Shown piece after piece: positions 1 to 12,208 of a stretch of DNA of 64,000 nt (positions are counted from its first letter, which is position 1; every line of letters starts with the position of its first letter). Origin of the DNA: Cordylochernes scorpioides (taxonomy: Eukaryota > Arthropoda > Arachnida > Pseudoscorpiones > Chernetidae); the NCBI GenBank assembly GCA_030710605.1, contig CP092872.1, forward strand, positions 11,591,691 to 11,655,690, written 5' to 3'. The position numbers and the translations under genes were made by a program. The notes under the pieces are model-generated. The model did no database searches, was not told the origin of the DNA, and saw only the letters and a list, made by a program, of their open reading frames with translations.

Positions 1-2400
1 TATCCGTATAAGCAGCTTTTCTCTCTCTCTATTTACCATTCTCTTCACAGAAGTCTGACTCCGTCAGTGGTGAAAGCAGCCAATCAGGACGTTGCTACAT
101 TAACCATTTGGTATTAACACACAATACAATAGACCAACGCTATTTTGATAACGACCTACGGCCTCATGTTTCACCTTTCTGTCTGTGATTCTTAGGGCGA
201 ATTTTCTAGCAGGATAGATATTCTCTAAGAATTTTCCTGGGAATTCTGCGTAATTTTGAGACTTTTTCACCGTCTTCATGTTCCAAAGATCTGTTTTCCA
301 TATTTTAGCGCAAATATTACTCATCAAATATTCTATATACAGTTACGAGCGTCAATTCTTCATCTCTTAATTCTTCATCTCTTAATCATTCACCTCTGTC
401 ACCGTTTGCTTTTTTTTTTTGGAATGGCGCCCTCCTATTGGTTGGCTACGATCACGCCACCTTTGCCCCCCCCCCCCCCCCCTACTCGCTATTTCGTCTT
501 TGTAACTATTGTGTTGGAGCGGGTCGCTCCCTAAATAAATGCATATATTAGATAATAACCAAATGGAATCCTCTCTTTCTTTTTCCCAGTAAGAGACGCC
601 TACGGAAGCCAACAGTACATAGACAGATAAAGCACATAGGCTATAGTTATTACCTAACATATGCAATTATTTAAGGCGCCAATTTATAATTGTAACAAAT
701 AGTATTTGAAACAAAACATTCAATCGGGTAAAACACAGGCGTTGCCCGGGTCATTCGGCTAGTTGAAATATATACATCAATATTTTCCGAAGAAGGATGA
801 AAAAGTTTCACAAACAAAGATGCGGCGGAGCTGGGTATAAAAACTCTGGAATGATGGTACGTTCAGAGACATAGGCGAGATAGGTAAACAAAGAGAGAAT
901 GATGATGATAAGTCTAGGGTGACGCCACTAGGCGGTCGTAGCATTCAGTTCCCAACACAAAGAAAGTTTTCCAATTGATGAAACAGCAACGCTAATATCT
1001 TATCTCTCTCAAAAATAGTAAAATTTCTAATAAAAGAAAAATGTTCTCATAGATGTCAAACTAAATCTAAAATGGCAGCCGTTTGTGAAGAAATGTTGCA
1101 TATCTTTTAAATGCATAACTTCCATATATATGTTTTAAGGCATGTATTAAAAATAATTTGAAATTTTCAACTATGGAAAAAACAGTAGTAAAAAAATAAA
1201 AAATAAAAAGGTCAGGTGTTGATATTAAAAATAAAAAAGGCATATCCTGAACAGGAGCACATATGCTTTTCAGAAGGCAGAGCGCCATCTGGTGGAACAG
1301 AAATTTATTTTCAACTATGAATTATAACTTGAGAAAATTCCGAAACTAAAAACTGCAATAATTCCGAAACCAAACTTCACACAATTCCGAAACCAAATTT
1401 CAACAAATCCAAAACTAAAATACAATAAAGTGATTCTATTATATTTTTATTTTAATGCATACTGTGAGAGAAAGAAGAAAAGAGAGAGAGATTATATTCA
1501 TTTATAATATTTTAGCACTATTTTTTATTTTAAAACGCGTTTATAATTTTCTTTATTTTTAAATTTAAAAATATATATTTTTAATAAACACGCATTTCGA
1601 GGTAAAAAAAAAAAGGAGGATTCATTTTTTTAAATGTCACTCACAGAAGTGGTAAACTAGAAATGATGGTCGGCAACACTGCATGTATTCAATAAATCAG
1701 AGCAGGGCGACCAAATCCCTTGTCGCCAGGAAATATTTCATCACAGAGCGCCATTAGCCGCGTGTTGACCTCGCTATTGATTGGATTACCCGCTCTTGGG
1801 GGATAACCCCTTCTTCTCAGAGCCCCCAACCTCGATTTATTTGTCGTCTGCGCACCTAGATAGCTGGTGGCGGTAAACCATCGTCTGCGCTTTTTTTTTA
1901 TTTTCCCGCCTTTTTTTTATATTATCTTCCTCTCACCACTGTGTGATGATGATAAATTTGTATAAGCCTATTTTTTCATATTAATTAATTGTTCACAGAC
2001 ACGGCTTACAAACTTTTCCACTTAATCAATTTTTATGTTTTTTTTTTTTAATACAAAATATGTTGACGTGTAATTAAAATTCTGCATATTTTTAGGGATT
2101 TAAATTTTAAACTTTTCTTTTCTCTGATAAAGATACATTTTCATCCGGAATTTCTATAGTATATGCTGAATATTTTGTTTCCAGAGTTTTTTTTTTTTCG
2201 CAATAATGAAACATTCGCAATTTAATTTTATGCTTAGAGATTCTTTCAGCAGCAATCATTATTGGTAAATTTTCAAGATTTTTAACCCTTTTTAACACAT
2301 TTTTAAATATCTACGATATGTATTGTTGTTTTCAAAGTACTTCTAATCCTCGTGTTTGATAACTATGAAGTTATTTAAACAATTTTTGACGGATTCTTAA
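1..2400. other. AT-rich intergenic or intronic DNA, no gene found
   Basis: Short frames only. It contains a C-run (466-482), a Helitron-like end (720-775), one foldback arm (1,235-1,295) and a moderately GC-rich stretch (1,690-1,900). No plexin Sema or PSI1 exon was recognised here or up to 11,140. Confidence 0.6.
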
Positions 2401-2689
2401 AAAAAAATTATACTGCCTTTACTGCAATGATCAAATAATGGGAGGGCCTGCTTCATCAGTGATAAGCCCTCCCAGCAGTTTTGCCAGTTTAAATTTCAGT
2501 AAGGACAATAGAAAATTGTTTATTTAAAAAATAAGCATACGTGTCTAAAATAGTTTCAATTTTTCAATACGAAGTTATTATAGCATTGAGATTTCCAAAT
2601 GTTTAAGTGTTTTAACTCAAGATAATTCCGATGGTCTAGTGCTATGTTTACCCTCGTGTAAGTACAAAAGGAATCTTCAAAACCGATAT

Positions 2690-2910
2690 CTCCAGCAACC
2701 CAAGATAGTGGACATTGCTGCTGCTGTGATAGAGATGCATGGAGACATCTGAAACTCTTCATTGGACACGACAACAACAACAGAAAATTGACATAGACCC
2801 AGAGCAGCAGCTTTACATACCCAAGATAGTGGACATTGCGACTGCTGTGATAGAGATGCATGGAGACATCTGAGGCTCATCATTTGACACGACAACAACA
2901 ACAAAGGAAT
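2690..2910 (+). mobile_element. 3' ends of a second non-LTR element, two copies
   Basis: Two copies of GAGATGCATGGAGACATCTG…GACACGACAACAACAACA, each ending in an ACA-type tail. Others: 12,630-12,730 (minus) and 60,020-60,165. 5'-truncated. Confidence 0.65.
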
Positions 2911-4077
2911 CTTCAAGAACACAGTGCTATCGAAGTTAAGCATCTAGGACGTAATCCTGCATTTAACAAATTTATTTCCAACCTCACTAGTGATTGAAAA
3001 TCACCAAAACAAGTTTCCTGTACTTTGTGAAGGCAGAGTTGAAATACGTTCAACATGTGTAGCCATTTTCTGTCACAAAGCTCTAATCATCATGATTATG
3101 ATGGTGATACTGTTTAGTAGTCACCAGTTAAAAGTATTGAACACCATGTAGCTATTTATTTATGACGTTAATGGTAGAATCTACAACTTTGCATTGTTTA
3201 AAAATAACCCACACAATTTTTCTTGCTTTCTTTGTTAGTTAGCGAGGACAAGAATTGACACGCGAGTCATTTATATTGTGTGCTACTAATTCTACTTCAT
3301 TGAGGAAAATATTTTCATCGATAATTCGCATATAACATATTGTCGCGGAGATAAATAAAGCAAGGGCAAGTTTGGGAATAATTAATTTATTATAAGGGGT
3401 ATTTATAGGGAGAGAGTGTACAACTTACCCCAAGTTAAAGACAATCCTAATGTCAACCACCGTCCCGTTTTCCTTATTTACAGATCATTTTCCGAGAACC
3501 CCTCACACCTGTGGTCCCCCCCGGGGTCCAGAGATGATTGACAGGTGTCCCATCTGGATGGAGCTTCTTGACAATATTTTACAAATATATTTTGCTTTGA
3601 AAATAGAGCAATCCATATTGAAATCATTGGATAATAAAAAGACATATATTGGATTTAATAAAAGATTTATTTGCCAATATTTCGGTAGGCTGAACGCCCA
3701 ACCTTTATCAAGGCATTACATTTTTGTATAAACAATATATTTTGAAAAATTTACTTATTTACAATCCTCTATCATGGGTGTATGAAGTTGCTGTTCTGGG
3801 TCCATGTCAATTTTCTGCAAGGCCATTTTAGAACTGTCCTACTGGACATGAGAATATGTGGGTAGATATTAATTCTACACTACGTTAGGTGCTGTTTCCA
3901 CTATTGATATATGAGCACTGAAATCTCAATTTCACGATATCTCTTTGAGAGAAGTGACTTTAAAATATCTTCTAATCCACAGTGCTATCTGACCTAATTC
4001 ATCACGTGGCTGCCTCTTACACAAACCCATAAACTAGAAAGCGAAAAACAAAGTTAAAAACTTTGCACCTGGCTTAC

Positions 4078-4119
4078 ACCACGCTGATGAGGACCAACAG
4101 CCCGAAACGCGTACGTGGT
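4078..4119 (+). ncRNA. type I hammerhead ribozyme, near-intact
   Basis: Same design as 53,932-53,973: ACCACG, CTGATGA (4,084-4,090), GGAC-CAACA-GCCC with one stem II mismatch, GAA, ACGCGT, GTA triplet, CGTGGT. The flanking sequence belongs to the same repeat family. Confidence 0.75.
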
Positions 4120-4383
4120 TAGCTTTTCTTGATTAATCAAGAATGGGTATTTGGCCAATTCTAGAATAATTAGAAATCAACGAGAATAGTTGATATTTTA
4201 TTCCGATAGATGGCGCAAACCATCAGCAACTTTCAGTTGCACGATAAGTAGATGCCTTTTTCATAAAGTTGAAAACAATTTGAGAGAAATGATTCCATTC
4301 AGGAGAAAGAGGTTCTTACAAGCTTCAGATCTTGGAGCCCTTCTACAGGAGTAACACCCTTATATATATAACACCTTTATATT

Positions 4384-4735
4384 TAATCTTCCCCCTCTAG
4401 AAAAGGAACTCCGCCTTTGCCGGTCCCAAGCCCGGATGAAAAAGGAGGAGGGGGAGCAGTAACAAGCTCACTAAAAAACCTGGGTTCAACTGGCCCGGCA
4501 GATAGTACCCTGTAAGGGCTCCTAATCCAGGGATACAGGATGAGCAGCGTTTGTAGTCCATGTTAGGAGCGGCTGCACATGGCGTCTGTTCCTCATGTCA
4601 GAGGCGGCCATTTCTTTTGGAGCTAAGTCGGCCTGCCACTGAGTAGTGCTCCCAGTCTTAATGACAAAGGCAGACGCATTCTACTTCACCCAGTCATGAA
4701 GATAAGAAAGAAGAAGAAGAAAAGGACTTTAAAGC
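4384..4735 (+). mobile_element. 3' end of a non-LTR retrotransposon
   Basis: GCCTTTGCCGGTCCCAAGCC and downstream GGAGGAGGGGG are a widespread invertebrate and fish LINE 3' UTR motif; the copy ends in a GAAGAAGAAGAA tail. The last ~85 bases recur at 8,357-8,442. 5'-truncated, no coding part left. Confidence 0.65.
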
Positions 4736-4739
4736 CCGA

Positions 4740-7700
4740 AAGCTCCAGTTAATTAAATGATATTTTTTGCAAGACACCGCTTACCCTAAATGGAATTTTT
4801 ATCTCAAAACTGATATTTTACAATAAATTGTTATTTTTTGTAAATTTTAAAACTACATACGTACTTTAAACCTATTTTAATTACAAAAAGAGATTTTTTT
4901 CTGTTCATCCCTAAAAAGCAATTGATATGAGATACTGCCGAACACATTGGTAGCCTTTGTTTTTCATAAGAAGTTATAGTTGACCACAGGACAAGGAAAT
5001 CTTTTTAATTACTAAAGTGTGGTTGATCATGATAGGTTTAGCTATATAGAAATACGTTCTGTTAATACAATCATTTCTGAATACTTTAAACACTACCTTT
5101 TTCATTCTCTGCTTTTAAGCGTTCAGAAAACTTAATCTCACATAACCATTTTTTCCAAAAGAATATATGCAAATATACTTGTAACTTGCTTTGTATTTAT
5201 TTATGTTTTTTTATTTTATTATTACAGAAGCACGAAGTCTATCAGACTATTGTTCTATATTAGAATTATTTACATATATATCTTTAATTATTTACACGAT
5301 GAATTAGTAGTGATTTATAAATCTGTGTACAAATTGCTCTAAACTTGCCAAAATTATTTATGCAAAATAGTTAATTATTCTTTGATTTTTTCTTCATAAT
5401 TAGACAGTCGGCAACACTCTATTTTCTTATCTTTCTCAAATTTTGCAGAAGTTATTTTTTTTGTTTATATATTATGGTTAATCTTGTTGTAGTTAAATAT
5501 TAAAACACAAAGTATTGTGTCTATCCCTTATTTCTAAATAGAAAACGTTACAATACTCAAACAATAATTTTCCAAAGAATACCATAATTGTTGGATTATG
5601 ATCAATTCAAGTTGTAAACTCATCAACCCACTTGTTAAAAGTTTATTATCCTGATATTTCGACGGATCAACTGTCGTTCTTTTTCAAAGATGGAAAGACA
5701 ATCATTTTCAATACATTTCGAAAAACAACGCTCTCTAATAGACAAGTGGATAAATAAAGGAAACATTGGCATCTTTCGATCGCGCAACAAAAAGTTTCTG
5801 ATGGCTCGGAATATATATAAACTGATCGTTGATTAGTTGATATTTATTCCGATAGATGGCGCAAGCTATCAGCAAATTTTAGTAGCGAGATCAGGAAACG
5901 CCTTTTTCTTAACATAAAAAAAGTGTTGATGAGTTTACAACTCTAATTTATCCAAAGAGTGTTTATATATAGATGTTAATATTAAATCTCTCTCAAGTAT
6001 TTGTGAAAAAGATTATTATTTCGAAAGCTTAAAAGCATAGAATAAAATAATTAGGGTTTCAAACATTCTTTGTATAAATTCAAGTTGTAAATTATTTGTG
6101 AAAAGTTCATTATTTCCCGAAAGCTTAAAAACATAGAATAAAAGAATGAAGATTTTTAAAAAAGTATTTGGAAGTATTTGTTTGGTATTCGCTAAAAGAA
6201 ATATTACTATCTGTGTAGCTTGACGACAGGACATAAACCCTGGCGACACAATACGACACCAAATAAACCAATCACAGCAGGCAACTTTATTTCCAAAGAG
6301 GATTGTTGGCTTTATTGCTCAAATAAATGTCTTTATTGGGACTCGCGCATCTTCCTGTTGTACAGTACCTGAACGATCTCTACTTCAGATGCATTGAGCC
6401 TCGCTTCCTTTGATTCGTTCCACCACCATATTTGATTGAATTTTTATAAAAATAGCTAACCGCGCAAAGTTGCATATTGTTTTTAATCATCCATGTTCTA
6501 AGTTATTTGCATAATTTTGAGAAATATCGTAAACTCATGGATAAAAACTTAAGGAAGTTTTATATTTTGTTGTCGACATTTTTTCTGTTTTCTTTTTAAG
6601 GAGTCAGAGACAAAATTGTTCACACTTGGTTATCTCGCGTGTCTTTAATAAAGGTCACTGTAAAAACTTTTAGAGTTATTGTCTAAATCCCGATATACAT
6701 GATAAATTGTACAACTTCCTTAAGTTTTGTCCATGAATGTATCTCTCAGAGTTATTTGCTGAATCCCGATATACATGATCAAATGTACAACTTCCATAAG
6801 TTTTGTCCATGAGTATATCTCTCAGAGTTATTTGCTGAATCCCGATATACATGATAAAATGTACAACTTCCTTAAGTTTTTGGCTATGAATGTATATCGC
6901 GCAATCGCCAAATTCTAAAAATTTGAGAGATCTGTTTAGAATTTTTGAACATTTAAAAAATCTGCAGATAAATTTTCTAATAGAGTTATTGTTTATAAAA
7001 GTATTGTAGTAACTTGGCTCGGTATCGAAGAACTGTCCCAGAGATACGTCAAATTTGATAAGTTGTTTATTGTCCTGATGATTTTGTTTATTGAATAATA
7101 TATATTCTCTATAACTTACTGTATTTTATATATATATATATTTTTTAAAAAGATGCATATATTGGATTTCTAGTTATTTTAATGTTCCAATATTTCGAGG
7201 GGCAACTCGCCTCTCTTTATCGAGGATGTTTGTGTTTTTCACTAGAACATGCGCGCGCGCGTACACCACTCTCGTTCTACAAGGCCAATGAAAGAATTGT
7301 ATCTTTGATTTAACTATTGTATTCAGTTTATATACAGCTAATAAATATATTTAATATTATAGATTATTATTTTATCTATGAAAGATAGAGAGGTTTATAT
7401 ACAACACAGTGTAATTGTAAATAATTGTTTATATACATATTAATTCTAAATTTTTATATATATGTTATATAAAAATATTATTTTATTTAAAAGTATATTT
7501 AATAGAAACAAATACTCTGTTAAATCGACCGTCAGAGGTCGCGCTTACCTTATAAAAACTTGTTGTTGTTGTTTCCCGATGGCCGGCTCAAACCTTTTGT
7601 ACATTATGTAAATAATTTTTTGTTTTCCTTGTTCTTCTCGCCTTAAGCCAGGCATTACTTTTATCAAATTATGTTTTTATATATTCCACATAAGAACAAT

Positions 7701-8350
7701 TAAAGCTATTTCTAATCTTCATCATTTTTATTATTATACTTTCAAGATTTTAACCAGGACTGCATTACCAATACCATTTAGTACTAAAAAGAACCAGCAA
7801 ATAATTCCATAGCATAATCCTCAAGATAATCAAAATACAACAGAAAATCTCTTTTTTTTTTAATAACATATATATATATATATTGCCTGTGTTATTGATT
7901 TATTGTTATTGTTTTAATTTAATTATGTCGCGATGGTTGTTGTTTGTTGTTGTTGTAGCCTCAAATAATAGTTTAAGGTTTGTTGTGATATTGTTATGGT
8001 AGTGTATGGTTTTACCATTGTTTGATGCTAGATTGTTATCATTGTGATTTGTTGGCATTGTTTAATGTTGTTTTTTTTTATATCATCAATTTATTGGAAT
8101 TTTTTACTAATCATTTATTTTCATTTCGGTTATAGTTTTTAAGTTTTGTTTTTTGGTTATTATTGTTTACTTTTGGTTTGTTATTTCTGTTTACAGTTAG
8201 AGTTTGTTGACATCATTGTTGTTTATCTGATAATGTTTGTTGTTGTTTTTGTTTTATTGTGTTTGTTGTTGTCATCGTTATTTTTGTCTGAAATTGTTTT
8301 TTGTTGTTTTTTTCATATTTTTTTGCATATCTGATATTGTTTACTATTGT
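4740..8350. other. AT-rich stretch, repeats only
   Basis: Holds copies of the families listed elsewhere (5,207-5,350; 5,830-5,915; 6,530-6,895; 7,150-7,225), TA-rich runs and a T/G-rich run from 7,900. No gene seen. Confidence 0.6.
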
Positions 8351-8439
8351 TTTTCGGTCTGCCACTGAGTAGTGCTCCCAGTCTTAATGACAAAGGCAGA
8401 CGCATTCTACTTCATCCAGTATGGAGATGAGAAAGAAGA

Positions 8440-8605
8440 AGACTATTGTTTTTGTCATCATTGCCTTTTGACTGATTTTGTTTACTGTTGTTTTTGTCAT
8501 CATTGCCTTTTGACTGATATTGTTTACTGTTGTTTTTGTCATCATTGCCTTTTGACTGATATTGTTTACTGTTGTTTATAGCATCTTTGTCTTTTAGGTG
8601 ATATT
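8440..8605 (+). repeat. 42-bp tandem repeat, about four units
   Basis: TGTTGTTTTTGTCATCATTG-containing units within a larger T/G-rich stretch (7,900-8,650). Confidence 0.85.
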
Positions 8606-8757
8606 GTTTGTAATTGTCTTTGTCATTCTTGCCGTTTTTGAATGATATTGTAAACTTTCAGTTGCACAATCAGGAGATGCATTTTTTCTTAATTTATCTA
8701 CCTGATCCAAGAACAATTTCATTTTTGTACTATTTCTCACACATACATATTCATATA

Positions 8758-8934
8758 CAGTTAAACCTGTCTATAGCGCCCTCTCTAAATAGGGCCTTCC
8801 TCTCTATAGCGCCTGATTTTAAATACATAGTACGATGCGATTTACATTAAAAGTGACCTGTCTATAGCACCCCCTCTCTATAGCACCCTATTTTGGTGAG
8901 TCCCAAGAGGGGGCGTTATAGACAGGTTTAACTG
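8758..8934. mobile_element. MITE with 24-bp inverted repeats, TA target
   Basis: CAGTTAAACCTGTCTATAGC at the left and its complement at the right, flanked by TA on both sides. 177 bp, no coding. TA-target Tc1/mariner/pogo-type by its ends. Confidence 0.85.
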
Positions 8935-9639
8935 TATATTATTGTTATATTTTATTATATAATTTTAAAGGAGAAAAGATTTTAATTTACATATATAAGA
9001 AATATGCATATTATATAAACAACTAATAAGTAGTTTATGCTTAAAATATTGAATCTTTGGAAAGTTTTGTCAATGAGTACATTTCACCTTCAAGCTTTTA
9101 TAAAATAAAATTACCACAAAGGGTGGCTCAAAAGGAAAAACTAAATTAAAGGTCTTCAGTATTAATAAAAATAATATTTACAAATACATGGGTTGGTGAT
9201 GTTTCTATCCACATTAAAATCCATTTATTTCAATGGGTCCATATACAGAGAATAATATCTCGAGAGGTTTCCACCACAGCTATTGGTTTACAAGACACAA
9301 TATGGCTAATGGTTTCTATTGGATTCCCAATACCATTCGGCAGGATAATGGTGCAGGGAACTACTTTCTTATGGTGATTAGTGTACGCCTGGGAGATTAC
9401 TCCGCTCCCAGGATATTACTGCGCGGATATGGATGTTAAGAAAGACTTTTTTTATTCTTAGAATGTCATGTTACGATCCATGTGATATTAAAAATAGAAT
9501 AATCCATAGTTTGCTTAAATACCATTTCTAAGATTCCACCTTCAGTGTAGCATATATAAGCAGAATGATCCAATACAGTCAACCATCAGTTCATTAAATG
9601 CATTTCTTTAATGAAAATGCGAGTATATTTTGTTTTCGA

Positions 9640-9872
9640 TCGCAAAGACGCGGGTTCAAATCCCGCTTTGGCCTTTTTAACAACAAAAAGTCGGTGGACG
9701 AGTGGGTAACACCCTCGATTCCCGACAGTCACGAACCGGGTTTGAATCCCGCGTTAACATTTTGTTTAATATGTGAATAACCTTCATATATTATTCACTG
9801 TTTCAATTATCATGAACTAGGTTGTTCTTGTTGAGTGGTACCTAATAAAGTGATTTTTTGAACCGATCCAAT
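9640..9872 (+). mobile_element. tRNA-derived SINE, family 1 (with extra tRNA-like 3' half)
   Basis: GTCGGTGGACGAGTGGGTAA head, GGGTTTGAATCCCGCG B box and GTGGTACCTAATAAAGTGAT tail. Just upstream, 9,650-9,675 is a second B-box hairpin (GCGGGTTCAAATCCCGC), so two tRNA-like pieces are joined. Confidence 0.78.
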
Positions 9873-9894
9873 ACAGTATTAGAGCTCTAAAGAA

Positions 9895-9960
9895 GCGGTC
9901 TGATAGATTAAATTGGCGAAACCACTATGAGGATTCACCATTGATGAGCCAACACCTCTC
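9895..9960 (+). ncRNA. permuted hammerhead-like motif, decayed
   Basis: GCGGT-C, TTGGC-GAA and GCCAA are kept, but the core reads TTGATGA and the stem III partner ACCAC. It follows directly after a SINE tail. Confidence 0.35.
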
Positions 9961-11140
9961 AATATATTTTTCCATCGTAGTAAGGACAGTAGAAGTTTGA
10001 TTTATTTGTGAAAAGAAACATTCGCGTCTTAATGTCTATATTCTTTATATATTGATGGCGTGTTGTTACTTTGTACTAATATATCTGTTATGTAAATTAT
10101 CTGTGTAATAAGAGGTGGTGAGATCAGCTACATTCAGAGAAGAATTTCTTTCAAAAAATATAATTTAATTAATTCGAACTTTCGCTACCAAAAATATGAT
10201 CACAATTTTATGGGGTATCTATCCAGAGAACTCCCACACTGTTTACAAAACCATTCAATATCAGGTCGTGGAACTCAATCAGAGTTTGCAAAAATAACTG
10301 TGTTACCTATTCTATGTGAAATTTAAATTATTTTCCCATTCCAAAACCAGTTTTAGTTTTTATTTAAAAAAAAAAGCGAACATGTCGTTTATATGGAATA
10401 AAATAGTACCAATATGATATTGCACTGGGATAAGGTTCATAAATTAAAAAAGAAAAAATACATCTCCTTATCGAGCAACTGAAAGTTGCTGATGGCTTGC
10501 GCCATCTATCGGAAAAAATATCAACTATTCGTTGATTTTTAATTATTCCAGAATTGGTTAAATACTCATTCGTGGTTAGCTTTTCTTGTTTAATCAAGAA
10601 TGGATCTTTAGCCAATTCTGGAATAATAAAAAAAAAAGTTCGGAGGAGATTAATAGAATCGCCGAATGTCGTGGTCCATTTGGATGAGGAAAGTGAAGAC
10701 TAGAACGTGGCTGATTCCACACTCGTCTTTACAGTGATACGCTAACCATGACATATGCACGAAGGAACGTGTGGCCATTGGACATGCGTCGGACCAGGAG
10801 GCTGTTGTTGGGTGCTGCGCTGCCTGGAGTACAGGAGCTCCATCTATGATTCCTTTCTTACTGTGGTGAATCTGTATAAGTCCGGTGGTCTTAAAAAAGC
10901 TTTGTGAGTGTGTGTGTGTGAATAATTAAAAAAATCAATGAATAGTTGATATTTATTCCTATAGTTGGCGCAAGCCATCAGCAACTTTCAGTTGTACGAT
11001 AAGGAGACATATCTTTTTTTATGTCGTCTATAGTTCGTTAATATATTTTAAAAACAACAAGTTGGTAAGACGTGTCCTCTGATGTATACATATAATGGTT
11101 TTGGGTCAGAATCCTCAGTAAGTGACCGATACTGTGGCAG

Positions 11141-11300
11141 GTGGAACTGACCATTGAGAACCTGCCTCCTCTAGCCCAAGGACACCACTACCAGTGTATC
11201 TTCGGTCTCTCCGACCCCGTGCCTGCCCGGGTGACTCCACGTGGACTGTCGTGTCCCAGTCCACCGCTGAACTCTCGTCCCACAGTACCCTACACTCAGG
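11141..11300 (+). CDS. plexin exon 1 in window (IPT1, partial)
   Basis: This exon encodes part of the first IPT/TIG domain of a plexin, the cell-surface semaphorin receptor used in axon guidance. The reading frame gives ELTIENLPPLAQGHHYQCIF followed by a GLSCPSPPLNSRP stretch, which matches the plexin segment just after PSI1. It is preceded by a TGGCAG acceptor and followed by a GGGTAAGT donor. It starts in phase 0 and ends in phase 1, matching exon 2 at 25,741. The upstream Sema and PSI1 exons were not found in 1-11,140. The A-type assignment is an inference from domain order and similarity to plexin A; the diagnostic cytoplasmic half is outside the window. Confidence 0.9.
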
Positions 11301-11588
11301 GTAAGTCTAACGCACACCCTGTATATAGATGTCTCAATTCAATAATTCCTTGTGTCAATATTGAGTAAAATTAATCAGGCCTACATGGAAAAGTGTCTTT
11401 TCAAAACATATTGCCATGTGGAGAATTAGGGAAGACCAACTTCGGGATGTGACAACAATTTATTTCAGGCAAGAACAAACTACGAGTTAAAATTTTACAC
11501 AAATAAATTTACTGGCAATGCGTTTCTTTCTAAATATCATCAAATATTATCTCTACAGACCTTACTGCAATGATACGAGTTATTGAAT

Positions 11589-11654
11589 GAGAGGGCTTGG
11601 CTCATCAGTAGTGAACCCTCTCAGCGGTTTCGCCAAATTAATCTCTAGAACGCT
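11589..11654 (-). ncRNA. permuted hammerhead-like motif, subfamily B, one stem III mismatch
   Basis: CTGATGA at 11,602-11,608 and GAA at 11,629-11,631 are intact. The stem III strand reads GCGTT instead of GCGGT, giving one mismatch and a UUC cleavage triplet. The repeat is interrupted just downstream (in plus coordinates) by a SINE with a 15-bp target duplication. Confidence 0.5.
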
Positions 11655-11676
11655 CTACTATTGTATTGGACTGGTT

Positions 11677-11846
11677 CAAATTCACATAAATAGGTACCGC
11701 TCAGCAAGAGCAACCTAGTTCATGATAATTGAACAATGAATAATATGTGAAGGTTATTCACATATTAAACAATTTTTAACGCGGGATTCAATCCCGGTTC
11801 ATGACTGTCGGGAACCGAGGGTGTTACCCACTCGTCCACCGACTTG
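11677..11846 (-). mobile_element. tRNA-derived SINE, family 1, with 15-bp target duplication
   Basis: Flanked by TGTATTGGAC(T/C)GGTT at 11,662-11,676 and 11,847-11,861. Head GTCGGTGGACGAGTGGGTAA, B-box-like GATTGAATCCCGCG and tail GAGCGGTACCTA. It interrupts a subfamily B ribozyme repeat. Confidence 0.88.
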
Positions 11847-12142
11847 TGTATTGGACCGGTTTTGTTATATACCCTGCATTTTCTATGGAAGGCAGCTTAG
11901 GGGTGTTTAAGGAACTATGGACATAAGCTTATAGGTCTGTAGAGGTACATACATATAATTTCAAGGTATTGCATCGAGCAAAGCTCTTCGGCAAAATATG
12001 TTTTCATAACCAATATATATTAGTAAATTAAACTTTATTGCCATCTATCGTTAAAATTTTACACAAATAAATTTACTGGCAATGCGTTTCTTTCTAAATA
12101 TCATCAAATATTATCTCTACAGACCTTACTGCAATGATATGA

Positions 12143-12208
12143 GCGGTCTAGAGATTAATTTGGCGAAACCGCTGAGAGGGTTCACTACTGATGAGCCAAG
12201 CCCTCTCA
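12143..12208 (+). ncRNA. permuted hammerhead-like motif, subfamily B, intact
   Basis: GCGGT-C (stem III strand, NUH site GTC at 12,146-12,148), TAG (stem I), TTGGC-GAA-ACCGC (stem II, GAA at 12,165-12,167, stem III), then CTA-CTGATGA-GCCAA (stem I, core at 12,188-12,194, stem II), all closed by GAGAGGG / CCCTCTC. All hammerhead core positions are present, including the G10.1-C11.1 and A15.1-U16.1 pairs. The strand order differs from known hammerhead types. Cleavage is inferred, not shown. Confidence 0.55.

Noticed and set aside
382-666. Minus-strand 94-residue frame
   Set aside because: It crosses a poly-C/poly-G run and shows no protein-like composition.
12143-12208. Reading the permuted motif as an ordinary type II hammerhead
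   Set aside because: Using GGT-T after the closing-stem strand as stem III/NUH leaves only five bases between NUH and CUGAUGA, too few for stem I, and ignores the covarying TGG/CCA and TAG/CTA pairs.
12143-12208. Only a DNA cruciform or kissing hairpins, no ribozyme
   Set aside because: Not excluded, but it would not explain why CTGATGA, GAA and the NUH site are all conserved at the exact hammerhead positions.
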